Positions 17,989 to 27,064 of a stretch of DNA of 64,000 nucleotides are shown here, piece by piece (position 1 is the stretch's first letter; each line of letters starts with the position of its first letter). The stretch is from Streptomyces actuosus. GTDB taxonomy: Bacteria; Actinomycetota; Actinomycetes; Streptomycetales; Streptomycetaceae. A program made the position numbers and the translations under genes. The notes below the pieces were generated by a model that worked only from the letters and a program-made list of their open reading frames with translations, had not been told where the DNA came from and searched no databases. Location of the stretch: the NCBI RefSeq assembly GCF_016921115.1, contig NZ_JAFFZS010000029.1, forward strand, positions 1-64,000, written 5' to 3'.

Positions 17989-19320
17989 GTGCGTGAATAC
18001 CTGCTGACGCTCTGCGTCACGGCCGCGGTGACGTATCTGCTGACAGGGCCGGTACGGAAGTTCGCGATCGTGGCCGGGGCGATGCCGGAGATCCGGGCAC
18101 GTGACGTGCACCGGGAACCCACTCCGCGGCTCGGCGGGATCGCGATGTTCTTCGGCCTGTGCGCGGGGCTGCTGGTCGCCGACCACCTCACCAACCTCAA
18201 CGAGGTCTTCGAGAAGTCCAACGAACCACGCGCCCTGCTCTCGGGCGCAGCGCTGATCTGGCTGATCGGCGTCCTGGACGACAAGTTCGAGATCGACGCC
18301 CTGATCAAGCTGGGCGGGCAGATGATCGCCGCCGGCGTGATGGTCGTGCAGGGTCTGACGATCCTGTGGCTGCCCATCCCGGGCGTCGGCACCGTGGCGC
18401 TGACGCAGTGGCAGGGCACCCTGCTGACGGTCGCGCTGGTCGTCATCACGATCAACGCGGTGAACTTCGTCGACGGTCTGGACGGCCTCGCGGCCGGAAT
18501 GGTGTGCATCGCGGCGGCCGCGTTCTTCATGTACGCCTACCGCATCTGGTACGGCTACAACATCGAGGAGGCCGCCCCGGCGACCCTGTTCGCCGCGGTC
18601 CTGATGGGCATGTGCCTGGGCTTCCTGCCGCACAACATGCATCCCGCGCGCATCTTCATGGGCGACTCCGGCTCGATGCTCATCGGGCTCGTGCTGGCGG
18701 CGGGCGCCATCTCGGTCACCGGCCAGATCGATCCGGACGTCATGAAGCTGTTCTCCGGGTCCGAGCGGAACTCCGTGCACCAGATGGTGCCGGTCTACAT
18801 CCCGCTGGTGATGCCGCTCACCATCATCGCGATCCCGGCGGCCGACCTGATCCTGGCGATCGTCCGGCGCACCTGGCGTGGTCAGTCGCCGTTCGCGGCC
18901 GACCGGGGGCACCTGCACCACCGCCTGCTGGAGATCGGTCACTCGCACAGCCGCGCGGTGCTGATCATGTACTTCTGGTCGGCGCTGATCGCCTTCGGCG
19001 CGCTCGGCTACTCGGTGAACTCCGCCTCGATGTGGATCGTGCTGGGCGTCGTCGTCCTCAGTGCCATCGGTCTGCTGCTGCTCCTGCTGCCGCGCTTCAG
19101 GCCGCGCGCTCCGCGCTGGGCGGAGCGCTTCGTGCCGCCGCGGTACCGGCGGCGCCGCAGGGCGGCCGAGCCGGCCGGCTCGGCCGGATCCGCCGACGCC
19201 CCGGCCGACCAGGACACCCGCGACCCGGTCGCGGCCGGAGCGGCGTCGGTCAACGGAGCGACCGCTCTCAGCGCCCGTTCGCGCGTCCTGGACCGGGGTA
19301 AAGCGGGAACGTCACGCTGA
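17989..19320 (+). CDS. Undecaprenyl-phosphate GlcNAc-1-phosphate transferase family (MraY/WecA/TagO)
   Basis: Polytopic membrane enzymes of this family move a sugar-1-phosphate from a UDP-sugar to a polyprenyl phosphate, starting a glycopolymer. The 443-aa protein shows VHREPTPRLGG (~40), the Mg/catalytic NAVNFVDGLDGLAAG (~156-170), FMGDSGSMLIGL and the His-rich RGHLHHRLLEIGHSH typical of the WecA/TagO branch. The Arg/Ala-rich tail after ~385 is cytoplasmic-like. GTG 17989 follows GGGGA. In Gram-positives the product usually feeds teichoic-acid-like or arabinogalactan-like polymers. Its place just before the atp operon is conserved in Streptomyces as I recall. Confidence 0.92.
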   Translation: MREYLLTLCVTAAVTYLLTGPVRKFAIVAGAMPEIRARDVHREPTPRLGGIAMFFGLCAGLLVADHLTNLNEVFEKSNEPRALLSGAALIWLIGVLDDKFEIDALIKLGGQMIAAGVMVVQGLTILWLPIPGVGTVALTQWQGTLLTVALVVITINAVNFVDGLDGLAAGMVCIAAAAFFMYAYRIWYGYNIEEAAPATLFAAVLMGMCLGFLPHNMHPARIFMGDSGSMLIGLVLAAGAISVTGQIDPDVMKLFSGSERNSVHQMVPVYIPLVMPLTIIAIPAADLILAIVRRTWRGQSPFAADRGHLHHRLLEIGHSHSRAVLIMYFWSALIAFGALGYSVNSASMWIVLGVVVLSAIGLLLLLLPRFRPRAPRWAERFVPPRYRRRRRAAEPAGSAGSADAPADQDTRDPVAAGAASVNGATALSARSRVLDRGKAGTSR

Positions 19321-19360
19321 CGGCAAGGTAAGAATCTGACGAGAGCATTGCCAAGTCGTG

Positions 19361-19377
19361 GGGGAGCAAAGCTCCCC
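19361..19377 (+). terminator. Short hairpin after the transferase gene
   Basis: GGGGAGC and GCTCCCC form a 7-bp stem with an AAA loop, followed by an A/T-rich stretch. It separates the transferase gene from the atp promoter region. Confidence 0.6.
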
Positions 19378-19432
19378 AATATCAGACAAATTGGCCCTGT
19401 TTCCGCACAGACGCGCAGCTTCACTCTCATGT

Positions 19433-19446
19433 GTGACACCGGGCAC
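19433..19446. promoter_or_regulatory. CRP-type site GTGACACCGGGCAC upstream of the atp operon
   Basis: The sequence matches the Streptomyces CRP consensus GTG(N)6GNCAC exactly, within a wider GTGTG...CACAC inverted repeat. It lies ~190 bp before atpI and ~30-60 bp before the A/T-rich stretch 19459-19494 that probably holds the atp promoter. Confidence 0.45.
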
Positions 19447-19620
19447 ACTCGGCAGGTAAAGACTGCATCAAATAGTTTGTGATACCGTTCACGAGAACCC
19501 GGACAGAGTCGAGGGGTCGCAGTGCGACGGCCTCTTGGCCGTGAGGTTTCCACCACTCCGACCGGGACTACGCTCGTCCATGACGACACCCCTGCCCCCT
19601 GTGAAAGCGGAGTTGCCGCC

Positions 19621-20058
19621 ATGCCGTCCAAAGACGCCCGGAACCTTGCGCAGTGCGCCGTACCCACGGCCGCTGCCGGTGTGGTCGCCGTCGCCGTCAG
19701 CGGCGCGGTGGCCGGAGGCAAGGGCGCTCTGGGAGCCGCCGTCGGCGCACTGCTGGCGATCCTCTTCATGGGGATCGGCCTCTATGTTCTGCAGTGGACG
19801 GCAAAAACGCTCCCGCAGATGTTCCAGGCCATGGGGCTGATGCTCTATGTCGCCCAGCTCCTGCTGCTCCTGATCTTCGTCGCCGTCTTCAAGGACACCT
19901 CCCTCTTCAATGCCAAGGCATTCGCGGTCTCGCTCGTCGTCGCGACCGTGGTGTGGATGGCCGCGCAGGCCCGGGCGCACATGAAGGCCAAGCTCTTCTA
20001 TGTCGACCCGGACTCCGCCGAGAGTGACAAGTCCGAGAAGTCGGGGCCGTCGTCGTGA
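19621..20058 (+). CDS. atpI: ATP synthase protein I
   Basis: AtpI is a small membrane protein that helps assemble the c-ring and is not part of the finished enzyme. The 145-aa product has four hydrophobic segments (around 10-30, 35-55, 65-90 and 95-115) and a charged Asp/Ser/Lys-rich tail. I place the start at ATG 19621 (MPSKDARN), which fits my memory of homologues. A GTG at 19522 with GAGGGG upstream would add 33 unconserved residues. It is the first gene of the operon; a 225-bp gap separates it from atpB. Confidence 0.85.
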   Translation: MPSKDARNLAQCAVPTAAAGVVAVAVSGAVAGGKGALGAAVGALLAILFMGIGLYVLQWTAKTLPQMFQAMGLMLYVAQLLLLLIFVAVFKDTSLFNAKAFAVSLVVATVVWMAAQARAHMKAKLFYVDPDSAESDKSEKSGPSS

Positions 20059-20283
20059 GGGGTAGGGGCGGGATAAGGGCCTGTGAGATCTCCTGCTATC
20101 GTCCGGTGCCAACTGCGGCATCGCGGGCGCGGGCATCCGAGCTGACGCCTGTTCGAACGCGAGGCTCGATGCCCTCCAGCCGCCCCCACATCCGTTACAC
20201 CTGTCCGGTGCCGATCCGCGGCCGTGTGCCGCGCCGACACAACGAGGTTGCCGTACCCATGCGTCACGCCGAAGGAGCCCGCG

Positions 20284-21102
20284 GTGAGTGCTGACCAGAC
20301 CCAGCTCGCCTTCGACTGGAGTTGCCGGATCATGTCCGACAACGGGTGCGGCTTCCCGGCTCCGGGCCTGCACTCGTTCCTGTTCCAGCCGATGTTCACG
20401 GTCGGCGGATACGAATTCAACAAGGTGATGCTGCTCGCGCTCGTCACCACTCTCGTCGTCGTCACCTTCTTCTGGGCCGCCTTCGGCAAGGCCAAGGTCG
20501 TCCCGGGGAAGTTGCAGATGGTCGGCGAGGCCGGCTACGACTTCGTGCGCCGCGGCATCGTCTACGAGACGCTCGGCAAGCGCGAGGGTGAGAAGTGGGT
20601 GCCGTTCATGGTCTCCCTCTTCTTCTTCATCTGGATCATGAACATCTGGTCCGTGATCCCGCTGGCCCAGTTCCCGGTCGCCTCGGTCTTCTCCTTCCCG
20701 CTCGTGCTGGCCCTCGTCGTGTGGGTCCTCTGGGTCGGGCTGACCTTCAAGCGCCACGGCTTCGTCGGCTTCTTCAAGAACATCACGGGCTACGACAAGT
20801 CGCTCGGCGCGGTGCTGCCGCTCGTCATGGTCATCGAGTTCTTCTCGAATCTGCTCGTCCGCCCGTTCACGCACGCGGTGCGACTGTTCGCCAACATGTT
20901 CGCCGGTCACCTGATGCTGGTGATGTTCACCGTCGCCTCCTGGTACCTGCTGAACAGCTGGATGATCCCGGCCGCCGGTGTCTCCTTCGTGATGACGATG
21001 GCCATGATCGTCTTCGAGCTCTTCGTCCAGGCCGTCCAGGCGTACGTCTTCGTCCTGCTGGCCTGCTCCTACATTCAGGGCGCTCTCGCCGAGCACCACT
21101 GA
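20284..21102 (+). CDS. atpB: F1Fo ATP synthase subunit a
   Basis: Subunit a provides the two proton half-channels of Fo. The 272-aa protein has about six membrane helices. The helix with the essential arginine reads LVRPFTHAVRLFANMFAGHL; that Arg faces the c-ring carboxylate. The N-terminal region before the first helix (~25-40 residues) lies outside. GTG 20284 is 7 nt after AAGGAG. It is followed by atpE at 70 bp. Confidence 0.97.
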   Translation: MSADQTQLAFDWSCRIMSDNGCGFPAPGLHSFLFQPMFTVGGYEFNKVMLLALVTTLVVVTFFWAAFGKAKVVPGKLQMVGEAGYDFVRRGIVYETLGKREGEKWVPFMVSLFFFIWIMNIWSVIPLAQFPVASVFSFPLVLALVVWVLWVGLTFKRHGFVGFFKNITGYDKSLGAVLPLVMVIEFFSNLLVRPFTHAVRLFANMFAGHLMLVMFTVASWYLLNSWMIPAAGVSFVMTMAMIVFELFVQAVQAYVFVLLACSYIQGALAEHH

Positions 21103-21172
21103 GCCCCTCCCCCACCCCCTGGTCGTCCGGTGGTCAACCCCCACCGGTCCGTAAAGAAAAGGAAGATTCAGC

Positions 21173-21409
21173 ATGGCTGCCACTGAGACCCTCGCCGCTG
21201 TCTCCGGTTCCATCGGTTCCGTCGGTTACGGCCTCTCGGCCATCGGCCCCGGCATCGGCGTCGGCATCATCTTCGGCAACGGCACCCAGGCCCTGGCCCG
21301 CCAGCCCGAGGCCGCCGGCCTGATCCGTGCCAACCAGATCCTCGGCTTCGCGTTCTGTGAGGCGCTCGCCCTCATCGGCATCGTTATGCCGTTCGTGTTC
21401 GGTCAGTAA
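21173..21409 (+). CDS. atpE: F1Fo ATP synthase subunit c
   Basis: Subunit c forms the rotating Fo ring. The 78-aa hairpin has a glycine-rich first helix (GYGLSAIGPGIGVGIIFG), the polar loop ARQPEA (RQP 43-45) and a second helix with the proton-binding carboxylate E63 in FAFCEALALIGI. No sodium-binding motif is seen, so protons are the likely coupling ion. AAGGAA precedes the ATG. Confidence 0.98.
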   Translation: MAATETLAAVSGSIGSVGYGLSAIGPGIGVGIIFGNGTQALARQPEAAGLIRANQILGFAFCEALALIGIVMPFVFGQ

Positions 21410-21449
21410 TACCTACTTACCGCTACACGCATCGACGAAAGGCACTGAT

Positions 21450-22007
21450 GTGATCGCCAACCTGGCACAGCTGGCGGCCGAGGAGAAGCAGAACCCGCTC
21501 ATCCCGGCCGGCCCCGAGCTGCTCGTCGGCACCATCGCCTTCGCCATCGTGTTCTTCTTCTTCTGGAAGAAGCTGCTTCCGAACATCAACAAGGTTCTGG
21601 AGGAGCGCCGAGCGGCGATCGAAGGCGGCATCGAAGAGGCCGAGGCCATGAAGGTCGAGGCCCAGAGCGTCCTTGAGCAGTACAAGGCTCAGCTCGCCGA
21701 GGCTCGGCACGAGGCCGCGCGTCTGCGCCAGGAGGCGCAGGAGCAGGGTGCCACGCTCATCGCCGAGATGCGGGCCGAGGGCCAGCGGCAGCGCGAGGAG
21801 ATCGTCGCCGCCGGTCACGCGCAGATCGAGGCCGACCGCAAGGTCGCCGCGTCCTCGCTGCGTCAGGACGTCGGCAAGCTCGCCACCGACCTGGCCGGCA
21901 AGCTCGTCGGTGAGTCCCTGGAGGACCACGCCCGCCAGAGCCGCGTCATCGACCGCTTCCTCGACGAGATCGAGGACAAGGCGACGAAGGCCGAGGCCGC
22001 GCGATGA
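21450..22007 (+). CDS. atpF: F1Fo ATP synthase subunit b
   Basis: Subunit b is the peripheral stalk that ties F1 to Fo. The 185-aa product has an N-terminal membrane helix (~25-45, LLVGTIAFAIVFFFFWKKLL) and a long charged coiled coil. GTG 21450 follows GAAAGG; an ATG two bases earlier is out of frame. Its stop overlaps atpH as ATGA. Confidence 0.95.
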   Translation: MIANLAQLAAEEKQNPLIPAGPELLVGTIAFAIVFFFFWKKLLPNINKVLEERRAAIEGGIEEAEAMKVEAQSVLEQYKAQLAEARHEAARLRQEAQEQGATLIAEMRAEGQRQREEIVAAGHAQIEADRKVAASSLRQDVGKLATDLAGKLVGESLEDHARQSRVIDRFLDEIEDKATKAEAAR

Positions 22008-22819
22008 ACGGAGCGAGCCGCGAGGCACTGGCAGCCGCCCGTGAGCGTCTCGACGCCCTCACGGACAACACGGCGGCCGACGCGGCGCAGCTCGCCGACG
22101 AGCTGGCGGCCGTCACCGCGCTGCTCGACCGCGAGGTGTCGCTGCGTCGGGTCCTGACCGACCCGGCGCAGGCCGGCGAGGCCAAGGCCGAGCTGGTCCA
22201 GCGTCTGCTCGGCACCCAGGTCGGCGGCGCGACCGCCGACCTGGTGGCCGGAATGGTGCGCTCCCGCTGGTCGCAGTCCCGCGACCTGGTGGACGCGCTG
22301 GAGGAGCTGGCGAGCACCGCCGACTTCACGGCGGCGCAGAAGAGCGGCACGCTCGACGACGTCGAGGACGAGCTGTTCCGGTTCGGCCGGATCGTCTCCT
22401 CCTCCACCGAGCTGCGCGCCGCCCTCACCGACCGCAAGGCCGGCACGTCCGCCAAGAAGGAGCTGCTGCGCACCCTTCTCGGCGGCAAGGCCAAGCCGAC
22501 CACCGAGCGTCTGGTCACGCGCCTCGTGACCGCGCCGCGGGGACGTAGCCTGGAGGCAGGACTCGAGTCCCTGTCGAAGCTGGCTGCCGAGCGCCGGGAC
22601 CGCATGGTCGCCGTCGTCACCTCGGCGGTGCCGCTGAGCGACACGCAGAAGCAGCGCCTGGGCGCGGCCCTGGCGAAGCTCTACGGCCGCCGGATGCACC
22701 TCAACCTCGACGTGGACCCCGAGGTCCTCGGCGGGATCCGCGTGCAGGTCGGTGACGAGGTCATCAACGGCTCCCTCGCGGACCGCATCGCGGACGCCGA
22801 GCGCCGGATGGCCAGCTGA
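22004..22819 (+). CDS. atpH: F1Fo ATP synthase subunit delta
   Basis: Delta caps F1 and binds the b stalk. At 271 aa it is longer than the ~180-aa E. coli subunit, as is usual in Actinobacteria. The C-terminal half carries the OSCP/delta signature region ending VDPEVLGGIRVQVGDEVING. Translation is coupled to atpF by a 4-bp overlap. Confidence 0.95.
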   Translation: MNGASREALAAARERLDALTDNTAADAAQLADELAAVTALLDREVSLRRVLTDPAQAGEAKAELVQRLLGTQVGGATADLVAGMVRSRWSQSRDLVDALEELASTADFTAAQKSGTLDDVEDELFRFGRIVSSSTELRAALTDRKAGTSAKKELLRTLLGGKAKPTTERLVTRLVTAPRGRSLEAGLESLSKLAAERRDRMVAVVTSAVPLSDTQKQRLGAALAKLYGRRMHLNLDVDPEVLGGIRVQVGDEVINGSLADRIADAERRMAS

Positions 22820-22967
22820 CCGCTTCGCGCGAGGCACGGCAACTGAACACGCAGTACGTACTTACGGCCCTGGTTGGGCCGTGCAGAGGATTCACCTCCT
22901 GACGGGGGGTGTCCCCCATACCCCCCAAGTGAAACTTCGGGCCCAACAAGGAGAGCAGGGAACCCAG

Positions 22968-24557
22968 ATGGCGGAGCTCACGATCCGGCCGGAGGAGATC
23001 CGGGACGCACTGGAGACCTTCGTCCAGTCGTACAAGCCGGACGCGGCCTCGCGCGAGGAGGTCGGTACGGTCACCCTTGCCGGCGACGGCATCGCGAAGA
23101 TCGAGGGCCTGCCCTCGGCCATGGCCAACGAACTGCTGAAGTTCGAGGACGGCACCCTCGGCCTCGCCCTCAACCTCGAGGAGCGCGAGATCGGTGCGAT
23201 CGTCCTCGGTGAGTTCAGCGGCATCGAGGAGGGGCAGCCGGTCACCCGCACCGGCGAGGTTCTCTCCGTGGCCGTCGGCGAGGGCTACCTCGGCCGCGTC
23301 GTCGACCCCCTCGGCAACCCGATCGACGGCCTCGGCGAGATCGAGACCAGCGGTCGTCGCGCCCTCGAGCTGCAGGCCCCCACGGTCATGCAGCGCAAGT
23401 CGGTGCACGAGCCGATGGAGACCGGCTACAAGGCCGTCGACGCGATGACCCCGATCGGCCGTGGCCAGCGTCAGCTGGTCATCGGTGACCGCCAGACCGG
23501 CAAGACCGCCCTGGCCGTCGACACGATCATCAACCAGCGTGACAACTGGCGCACCGGCGACCCGAACAAGCAGGTCCGCTGCATCTACGTCGCCATCGGC
23601 CAGAAGGGCTCCACCATCGCGTCGGTCCGCCGCGCGCTGGAGGAGAACGGCGCGCTGGAGTACACGACCATCGTCGCCGCCCCGGCGTCCGACCCGGCCG
23701 GCTTCAAGTACCTGGCCCCGTACACCGGCTCGGCCATCGGCCAGCAGTGGATGTACGAGGGCAAGCACGTCCTGATCATCTTCGACGACCTGTCGAAGCA
23801 GGCCGACGCCTACCGCGCCGTGTCGCTGCTGCTGCGCCGCCCGCCGGGCCGTGAGGCCTACCCGGGTGACGTCTTCTACCTGCACTCCCGTCTGCTGGAG
23901 CGCTGCGCCAAGCTCTCCGACGAGATGGGCGCCGGTTCGATGACCGGTCTGCCGATCGTCGAGACCAAGGCCAACGACGTCTCGGCGTTCATCCCGACCA
24001 ACGTCATCTCCATCACCGACGGCCAGTGCTTCCTGGAGTCGGACCTGTTCAACGCCGGTCAGCGCCCCGCGCTGAACGTCGGCATCTCCGTCTCCCGAGT
24101 CGGTGGTTCCGCGCAGCACAAGGCGATGAAGCAGGTTTCGGGCCGTCTCCGCGTGGACCTCGCCCAGTTCCGTGAGCTGGAGGCGTTCGCCGCCTTCGGT
24201 TCCGACCTGGACGCCGCGTCGAAGGCGCAGCTGGAGCGCGGCCAGCGCATGGTCGAGCTGCTGAAGCAGGCCCAGTACCAGCCGATGTCGACCGAGGACC
24301 AGGTCGTCTCGGTGTGGGCCGGCACCACCGGCAAGATGGACGACGTCCCCGTCGCCGACATCCGCCGCTTCGAGAAGGAGCTGCTGGAGTACCTGCACCG
24401 CAAGGAGCAGGGCCTCATGACCTCCATCAAGGAGGGCGGCAAGATGTCGGACGACACCCTCACCGCTGTCGCCGACGCGATCGCCGACTTCAAGAAGCAG
24501 TTCGAGACCTCGGACGGCAAGCTTCTCGGCGAGGACGCCCCGGCCGCCGCCAAGTGA
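22968..24557 (+). CDS. atpA: F1Fo ATP synthase subunit alpha
   Basis: Alpha forms the non-catalytic nucleotide sites of the F1 hexamer. The 529-aa product has the N-terminal beta barrel, the P-loop GDRQTGKT (173-180), and the alpha/beta signature region near PALNVGISVSRVGGSAQ. The ATG is preceded by AAGGAG at long spacing and AGGGAA at short spacing. The C-terminus has a short hydrophilic extension beyond the E. coli protein. The 148-bp gap after atpH holds no strong hairpin that I could see. Confidence 0.98.
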   Translation: MAELTIRPEEIRDALETFVQSYKPDAASREEVGTVTLAGDGIAKIEGLPSAMANELLKFEDGTLGLALNLEEREIGAIVLGEFSGIEEGQPVTRTGEVLSVAVGEGYLGRVVDPLGNPIDGLGEIETSGRRALELQAPTVMQRKSVHEPMETGYKAVDAMTPIGRGQRQLVIGDRQTGKTALAVDTIINQRDNWRTGDPNKQVRCIYVAIGQKGSTIASVRRALEENGALEYTTIVAAPASDPAGFKYLAPYTGSAIGQQWMYEGKHVLIIFDDLSKQADAYRAVSLLLRRPPGREAYPGDVFYLHSRLLERCAKLSDEMGAGSMTGLPIVETKANDVSAFIPTNVISITDGQCFLESDLFNAGQRPALNVGISVSRVGGSAQHKAMKQVSGRLRVDLAQFRELEAFAAFGSDLDAASKAQLERGQRMVELLKQAQYQPMSTEDQVVSVWAGTTGKMDDVPVADIRRFEKELLEYLHRKEQGLMTSIKEGGKMSDDTLTAVADAIADFKKQFETSDGKLLGEDAPAAAK

Positions 24558-24578
24558 CGTAAGGAAGGGACCTGACTC

Positions 24579-25496
24579 ATGGGAGCTCAGCTCCGGGTCT
24601 ACAAGCGTCGCATCCGATCCGTCACCGCGACCAAGAAGATCACCAAGGCGATGGAGATGATCGCCGCCTCGCGCGTCGTCAAGGCGCAGCGCAAGGTGGC
24701 GGCCTCCACGCCGTACGCGACCGAGCTCACCCGCGCGGTGACGGCGGTGGGTGCCGGCTCGAACACCAAGCACCCGCTGACCACGCAGGCCGAGACGGTC
24801 ACCCGGTCCGCGGTCCTGCTGCTGACGAGCGACCGTGGTCTCGCCGGTGCCTTCAACTCCAACGCCATCAAGGCGGCGGAGCAGCTGACCGAGCGCCTGG
24901 AGCGCGAGGGCAAGCAGGTCGACACGTACATCGTCGGCCGGCGCGGTCTGGCCCACTACAACTTCCGCGAGCGCAAGGTCGCGGAGTCGTGGACGGGCTT
25001 CACGGACGAGCCGACGTACGCGGACGCCAAGAAGGTCGCGGCACCGCTCATCGAGGCCATCGAGAAGGACACCGCCGACGGCGGCGTGGACGAGCTCCAC
25101 ATCGTCTTCACCGAGTTCGTCTCGATGATGACGCAGCAGGCGCTCGACGACCGTCTGCTGCCCCTCAGCCTCGAAGAGGTCGCCAAGGAGGCCGCCCCCA
25201 AGGGCGAGATCCTCCCGCTGTACGACTTCGAGCCCTCGGCGGAGGACGTCCTCGACGCCCTGCTGCCGCGCTACGTGGAGAGCCGCATCTACAACGCGCT
25301 GCTCCAGTCGGCCGCCTCCAAGCACGCCGCCACGCGGCGCGCGATGAAGTCGGCCACCGACAACGCCGGAGAGCTCATCGAGACCCTCTCCCGGCTTGCC
25401 AACGCGGCCCGCCAGGCCGAAATCACCCAGGAAATCAGCGAGATCGTCGGTGGCGCGAGCGCCCTGGCCGACGCGACCGCGGGGAGTGACAACTAA
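24579..25496 (+). CDS. atpG: F1Fo ATP synthase subunit gamma
   Basis: Gamma is the rotating shaft of F1. The 305-aa product has the N-terminal coiled-coil helix (LRVYKRRIRSVTATKKITKA), the central Rossmann-like domain beginning LLLTSDRGLAGAFN, and the C-terminal helix with ATRRAMKSATDNA, followed by a short tail. AAGGAAGGGA precedes the ATG. Its TAA overlaps the atpD ATG by one base (TAATG). Confidence 0.97.
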   Translation: MGAQLRVYKRRIRSVTATKKITKAMEMIAASRVVKAQRKVAASTPYATELTRAVTAVGAGSNTKHPLTTQAETVTRSAVLLLTSDRGLAGAFNSNAIKAAEQLTERLEREGKQVDTYIVGRRGLAHYNFRERKVAESWTGFTDEPTYADAKKVAAPLIEAIEKDTADGGVDELHIVFTEFVSMMTQQALDDRLLPLSLEEVAKEAAPKGEILPLYDFEPSAEDVLDALLPRYVESRIYNALLQSAASKHAATRRAMKSATDNAGELIETLSRLANAARQAEITQEISEIVGGASALADATAGSDN

Positions 25497-26944
25497 TGAC
25501 CACCACTGTTGAGCCGACCGCTCCTGCTGGCGTGGCCACTGGCCGCGTCGCGCGGGTCATCGGCCCGGTCGTCGACGTGGAGTTCCCCGTCGACGCGATG
25601 CCGGACATCTACAACGCCCTTCACGTCGACGTGGCCGACCCGGCCAACGCGGGCGAGAAGAAGACGCTGACCCTGGAGGTCGCCCAGCACCTGGGTGACG
25701 GCCTGGTCCGCACGATCTCCATGCAGCCGACCGACGGTCTGGTCCGCCAGGCCACGGTCACCGACACGGGCACGGGCATCACCGTCCCGGTCGGCGACTT
25801 CACCAAGGGCAAGGTGTTCAACACCCTCGGTGAGGTGCTGAACGTCGACGAGTCCTACGAGGGCGAGCGCTGGTCCATCCACCGCAAGGCCCCGAACTTC
25901 GACGAGCTCGAGTCGAAGACCGAGATGTTCGAGACCGGCGTCAAGGTCATCGACCTTCTCACCCCGTACGTCAAGGGTGGAAAGATCGGTCTGTTCGGTG
26001 GTGCCGGCGTCGGCAAGACGGTGCTCATCCAGGAGATGATCTACCGCGTCGCCAACAACCACGACGGTGTCTCCGTGTTCGCCGGTGTCGGTGAGCGCAC
26101 CCGTGAGGGCAACGACCTCATCGAGGAGATGTCGGAGTCGGGCGTCATCGACAAGACCGCGCTGGTCTTCGGTCAGATGGACGAGCCCCCGGGCACCCGT
26201 CTGCGCGTCGCGCTGGCCGGCCTGACGATGGCCGAGTACTTCCGTGACGTCCAGAAGCAGGACGTGCTGTTCTTCATCGACAACATCTTCCGCTTCACGC
26301 AGGCCGGTTCCGAGGTCTCGACCCTGCTCGGCCGCATGCCCTCCGCGGTGGGCTACCAGCCGAACCTGGCCGACGAGATGGGCCTCCTCCAGGAGCGCAT
26401 CACCTCGACGCGTGGTCACTCGATCACCTCGATGCAGGCGATCTACGTCCCCGCGGACGACCTGACCGACCCGGCCCCGGCCACCACGTTCGCCCACCTC
26501 GACGCGACGACGGTTCTCTCCCGTCCGATCTCCGAGAAGGGCATCTACCCGGCCGTGGACCCGCTGGACTCCACGTCCCGGATCCTGGACCCGCGGTACA
26601 TCGCGCAGGACCACTACGACGCCGCCATGCGCGTCAAGAACATCCTGCAGAAGTACAAGGACCTCCAGGACATCATCGCGATCCTCGGTATCGACGAGCT
26701 CGGCGAGGAGGACAAGCTCGTCGTCCACCGTGCCCGTCGCGTGGAGCGCTTCCTGTCCCAGAACACCCACGTCGCCAAGCAGTTCACCGGCGTGGACGGT
26801 TCGGACGTGCCGCTGGACGAGTCGATCACCGCGTTCAACGCGATCTGCGACGGCGAGTTCGACCACTTCCCGGAGCAGGCGTTCTTCATGTGCGGTGGTC
26901 TCGAGGACCTGAAGAAGAACGCGAAGGAGCTCGGCGTCTCCTGA
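25496..26944 (+). CDS. atpD: F1Fo ATP synthase subunit beta
   Basis: Beta carries the catalytic sites. The 482-aa product has the beta barrel, the P-loop GGAGVGKT (168-175), the catalytic-glutamate region VGERTREGNDL, Walker B DVLFFIDNIFRFTQAG and DELSEED-region equivalent DELGEEDKL. Coupled to atpG by the TAATG overlap. A strong hairpin lies between it and atpC. Confidence 0.98.
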   Translation: MTTTVEPTAPAGVATGRVARVIGPVVDVEFPVDAMPDIYNALHVDVADPANAGEKKTLTLEVAQHLGDGLVRTISMQPTDGLVRQATVTDTGTGITVPVGDFTKGKVFNTLGEVLNVDESYEGERWSIHRKAPNFDELESKTEMFETGVKVIDLLTPYVKGGKIGLFGGAGVGKTVLIQEMIYRVANNHDGVSVFAGVGERTREGNDLIEEMSESGVIDKTALVFGQMDEPPGTRLRVALAGLTMAEYFRDVQKQDVLFFIDNIFRFTQAGSEVSTLLGRMPSAVGYQPNLADEMGLLQERITSTRGHSITSMQAIYVPADDLTDPAPATTFAHLDATTVLSRPISEKGIYPAVDPLDSTSRILDPRYIAQDHYDAAMRVKNILQKYKDLQDIIAILGIDELGEEDKLVVHRARRVERFLSQNTHVAKQFTGVDGSDVPLDESITAFNAICDGEFDHFPEQAFFMCGGLEDLKKNAKELGVS

Positions 26945-26970
26945 CGCCGGTTCCCCGTGTGACGGGTGTG

Positions 26971-26995
26971 AGGGGGCGGGCACGTCCCGCCCCCT
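26971..26995 (+). terminator. Intra-operon hairpin between atpD and atpC
   Basis: AGGGGGCGGG (26971-26980) pairs with CCCGCCCCCT (26986-26995) over a 5-nt loop, a 10-bp stem 27 bp after the atpD stop. Inside an operon this may lower atpC transcription or protect the upstream RNA. Confidence 0.65.
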
Positions 26996-27064
26996 CTCCC
27001 ACGCCTACTAGACTTGTAACCCACACCCGGCACTCCCGCCGGGTGGTGACCCGAGGAGCCACCC

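Noticed and set aside
19522..19620. Upstream GTG start for atpI
   Set aside because: It has a fair GAGGGG site, but the 33 added residues are hydrophilic and unlike AtpI; ATG 19621 is preferred, with the longer form kept as an alternative.
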